Source of the DNA: Pontiella sulfatireligans | Lineage (GTDB): Bacteria > Verrucomicrobiota > Kiritimatiellia > Kiritimatiellales > Pontiellaceae | DNA: 64,000 bases | Direction: 5' to 3' | Assembly: GCF_900890705.1 (NCBI RefSeq) | Contig: NZ_CAAHFH010000002.1 | Span: 2,091,458 to 2,155,457, forward strand | In this document: one piece after another, positions 61,717 to 64,000 of the stretch | Layout: each line of letters begins with the position of its first letter | How positions within the stretch are numbered: position 1 is the stretch's first letter | Made by a program: the position numbers and the translations under genes | Notes under the pieces: model-generated | The model's input: the letters and a program-made list of their open reading frames with translations, nothing else | Databases searched by the model: none | Told to the model about the DNA's origin: nothing

Positions 61717-62687
61717 GGAACCTCCTTCACTGCGTCTACGAACGAGCGGACATAGTTTTCCAACTCGTCGGCAAAGCCGTCTGGAACTTTGTTTGAAAAG
61801 CGGATCTGTTCGCCGGTGGTCAGGAATCCTTCAAGCGGCTCCCGGCGTCCCAGCAGCTGGGGTTTCGGCAGGTGCGGCAGAATTTCGTTAATGGTTTTTC
61901 CCGCCGTTGGAATGCGGTAGCGCCCGCCGATGAAGGCCAACAGTATTTCTGTCAGCGTCTGTATGCGGTCCAGCTCGTCTTCCGGCAGGTTTTCCAAGGC
62001 TTGGAACGCGGCTTCGTGCGGGGCGAGCACTATTTCCACCTTGGGCCGGTGAATGAGATTGATTAGGAGGGTCAGAAACGTCGCAATAACCGCAAAGCCG
62101 AGCAGAATAAGTCCGAGGCGCTGCTGTTTCTCTTGCTCCGGCAGGAGCTCGGCGGGCCCGGCAATATCCTTGATCTCAAACGCCTCAATTCCTGCGGGCA
62201 GGAGCGAGGTAACTTGCACGGCAATCGGCTCGGTGGCCACCGAGGCCGTTCCGACCTGGATTTCTAGAGGCTGGAAAATGGATTCGCCGGGCAGATTCGG
62301 CACCAGCACCCAGGCCCGGCGGTGGAGATGTTTGCCGTTGGGCAGAATTTGAACGGGCTCGGCGTAGCCGTCGACCACGGAGAACGGTTCGATGAAATAT
62401 TCAATCTCTGGAAAAACCACCGCAGCATTGGGCGGTGCGTGGACGTCAATCATCAGGTGGATTTTTCCAGACGTTGGAATATTCGTTTCACTGGCAGAAA
62501 CAATGACCGTGGCCGATCCCTTCCGGTATTGCCGCGAAAGGGCCGGTTCTGACGCGCCCGCCGTCTCCGCCTTTTCCGGTGAGCATCCGCTCAGAAAGGG
62601 AATGGCCACAAAGAGGCTTAAGAAGCACGAAAACAGTAGAAATGACTTTCGACCTTCGACCTTTAGACCTGAGACCCATCGCATCAT
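61707..62687 (-). CDS. Bat-cluster lipoprotein of unknown family ("batX")
   Basis: 326 residues with a GGAGG ribosome site. Signal with lipobox 'VAIPFLSGC'. Residues about 50-175 are a beta domain ('NIPTSGKIHLMIDVHAPPN', 'YAEPVQILPNGKHLHRRAW'), then one helix (about 190-215) and a soluble helical tail. It holds the position usually taken by a small DUF4381-type protein between the DUF58 and batA genes. Overlaps DUF58 by 4 bases. N-terminal codons 'KVEGRKS' come from heptads. Confidence 0.7.
   Translation of the reverse strand: MMRWVSGLKVEGRKSFLLFSCFLSLFVAIPFLSGCSPEKAETAGASEPALSRQYRKGSATVIVSASETNIPTSGKIHLMIDVHAPPNAAVVFPEIEYFIEPFSVVDGYAEPVQILPNGKHLHRRAWVLVPNLPGESIFQPLEIQVGTASVATEPIAVQVTSLLPAGIEAFEIKDIAGPAELLPEQEKQQRLGLILLGFAVIATFLTLLINLIHRPKVEIVLAPHEAAFQALENLPEDELDRIQTLTEILLAFIGGRYRIPTAGKTINEILPHLPKPQLLGRREPLEGFLTTGEQIRFSNKVPDGFADELENYVRSFVDAVKEVPCD
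62643..62677 (-). repeat. Five heptads in the batX signal-peptide region
   Basis: Plus-strand units TGACTTT, CGACCTT, CGACCTT, TAGACCT and GAGACCC. The central CGACCTT pair is identical to that in the TPR gene 3.1 kb away, and the encoded KVEGR[KR]S is shared. Confidence 0.65.
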
Positions 62688-63574
62688 AGCACCTGCCTCC
62701 GGTCGCGGGACTGGAAGAAGCGGATGAGGTCGCGCATGTAGTCGCGGTCGGTGCGCACGTCGATCTGGTCGATGTTGAGCCGGGAAAGCGAGGCCTTGAT
62801 TTCGAGATGGCGCGCCTTGGCGGCGGTGTTGAACTTTTTACGGGCGTCGGCGCTGGCCGTATCGACGAGGAGCTGCTCGCCGGTTTCGGCATCGGCCAGC
62901 TCGACGAGGCCGGCGTTGGGCAGCTTCAGCTCGCGCGGGTCGGTGATGGTGATGGCGATGAGGTCGTAGTGAATGGCGGCGAGCTTGAGGTGCTTGTCGT
63001 AGTCGGAGTCTTGGAAGTCGGAAATCAGGAAGGTGACGCATTTTTTCTTCACCATCTTGCCGAGATAGTCGAGCGCGCAGGCAATGCTGGTGTCTTTGCG
63101 CTTCGGCTCGAAGGTGAGGATGGCGCGGATCATGTGCAGCACGTGCATCTGCCCTTTGTCGGGGGGAATGAACAGCTCGATTTCGTCGGTAAAGATGATG
63201 AGGCCAACCTTGTCGTTGTTCTTGATGGCGGAGAACGCGAGGATGCCGCACAGTTCAGCGGCGGTTTCGTTCTTGGTTTTTTCTGTCGAGCCAAAGGTGC
63301 CGGAGGCGGACATGTCGACGAGGAAAAAGAGCGCCTGCTCGCGCTCTTCGATGAAGCGTTTGACGAAGGGTTTGCCGGTTCGGGCGGTCACGTTCCAGTC
63401 GATGGTGCGAACTTCGTCGCCGGGCATGTATTCGCGGACCTCATCGAATTCCATCCCGCGGCCTTTAAAGACGCTCTTGTATTCGCCACCCAGAAGCTCA
63501 TCGACCACCTTGCGGCTGACGATCTGGATTTCGCGAACCTTTTTGAGGAGGTCGGTATGGCTTTTCGTAGGCAT
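62684..63574 (-). CDS. DUF58 protein (VWA-like, MoxR partner)
   Basis: 296 residues. Start MPTKSHTDLLKKVREIQ directly after the repeat element. DUF58 signature: 'GEYKSVFKGRGMEFDEVREYMPGDEVRTIDWNVTARTGKPFVK', then a degenerate VWA domain 'LFFLVDMSASG'. Cytoplasmic. By family knowledge it works with the MoxR ATPase encoded next to it. Confidence 0.93.
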   Translation of the reverse strand: MPTKSHTDLLKKVREIQIVSRKVVDELLGGEYKSVFKGRGMEFDEVREYMPGDEVRTIDWNVTARTGKPFVKRFIEEREQALFFLVDMSASGTFGSTEKTKNETAAELCGILAFSAIKNNDKVGLIIFTDEIELFIPPDKGQMHVLHMIRAILTFEPKRKDTSIACALDYLGKMVKKKCVTFLISDFQDSDYDKHLKLAAIHYDLIAITITDPRELKLPNAGLVELADAETGEQLLVDTASADARKKFNTAAKARHLEIKASLSRLNIDQIDVRTDRDYMRDLIRFFQSRDRRQVL

Positions 63575-63575
63575 G

Positions 63576-63636
63576 GGCGTGAGGCGTGACGATTGAGGCG
63601 TGAAAAAATCACGGCTCACGTTTCACTTGTCATTCC
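63576..63636. repeat. Inverted heptad-array element between moxR and DUF58 genes
   Basis: Four plus-strand heptads ending TGA (GGCGTGA three times, CGATTGA once; 63576-63603), a 5-base A spacer, then four heptads beginning TCA (63609-63636). The element reaches exactly from the base before the DUF58 ATG to the moxR stop codon. Confidence 0.78.
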
Positions 63637-64000
63637 TAAGGCACTTCAACGGTATCGAGGATCTGCTTCAGAATATCTTCCGAGCTCTTTTCTTCCGCGG
63701 CGGCCTCGTAGGTGAGGAGCACGCGGTGGCGGAGAATATCGAGGGCAACGTCCTTGACGTCTTGCGGGACGACGTAGCCGCGGCCGTTGAGCATGGCGCG
63801 GCCGCGCGAGGCGACGGCGAGGAAGATGCTGGCGCGGGGCGAGGCGCCGTAGCGGATGTAGTCGGCGCAATCGAGGCCGAACTTGGCGGGGTTGCGCGTG
63901 GCCTGGACGAGGTTGAGGATGTAGTGCTCGAGCTTTTCGTCCATGAAGACGTCGTCGACCATGCTGCGCAGGCGGTTGATATCGGCGATTTCGATCACCG
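63636..64000 (-). CDS. MoxR-family AAA ATPase, C-terminal part (cut by window edge)
   Basis: The visible 120 residues are the lid domain of a MoxR ATPase: 'DEKLEHYILNLVQATRNP', 'YIRYGASPRASIFLAVASRGRAMLNGRGYVVPQDVKDVALDILRHRV'. The AAA core with Walker motifs lies beyond the window end. It heads the DUF58-bat cluster as a chaperone-like ATPase. Confidence 0.9.
   Translation of the reverse strand, partial: VIEIADINRLRSMVDDVFMDEKLEHYILNLVQATRNPAKFGLDCADYIRYGASPRASIFLAVASRGRAMLNGRGYVVPQDVKDVALDILRHRVLLTYEAAAEEKSSEDILKQILDTVEVP

Overview
The window looks like part of a chromosome from a sulfatase- and lyase-rich member of the PVC superphylum. A Kiritimatiellota (Pontiella-like) anaerobe is my best guess. 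This is inferred from the mix of many secreted polysaccharide lyases and S1 sulfatases, PEP-CTERM and NLAEYALGG-type C-termini, a LacI regulator, and a sodium:solute symporter with no SusC/SusD pair. No rRNA, tRNA or CRISPR array was recognised.

Region 1 (1-35.7 kb) is a large glycosaminoglycan-type utilisation locus. It encodes two sulfatases (one cut by the window edge), a DUF1961/heparinase-I-like jelly-roll protein, four heparinase II/III-type lyases, three PL8 (chondroitin/hyaluronan lyase-like) enzymes, two paralogous beta-helix surface proteins, glucosamine-6-phosphate deaminase and a LacI-type regulator. A divergent module follows: a ROK-type kinase and PHP-domain protein on the minus strand, and a sodium:solute symporter and HAD phosphatase on the plus strand. 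Five copies of a 16-bp palindrome (GGTTTACGRNTAAACC-like), all in the same orientation relative to the gene they precede, sit in front of the PL8, adhesin, PL8-operon and transporter/PHP transcription units. They probably define the regulon of the LacI protein encoded at the end of the PL8 operon.

Region 2 (35.7-53.5 kb) is mixed housekeeping. It holds a DUF202 protein, an integrase remnant, FeoC-like and VF530 small proteins, a frameshifted lipoprotein, and a tetrapyrrole cluster with two unusual fusions (precorrin-2 dehydrogenase-HemA, and HemC-CobA-HemD whose HemC part lacks its cofactor domain) plus HemB and an M28 peptidase. Next come a WecA-type transferase fused to a Rossmann domain, Der GTPase, thiol peroxidase, HisB, a TauE-type exporter and a frameshifted RtcB.

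Region 3 (53.6-64 kb) has HisH, a hybrid histidine kinase, and on the minus strand an almost complete moxR-DUF58-batX-batA-batB-TPR-batD-batE aerotolerance/stress cluster. Most junctions of that cluster, and several of its signal-peptide coding stretches, are built from short tandem arrays with a 7- or 8-bp period, two of them arranged as inverted pairs. This is the least conventional structural signal in the window.
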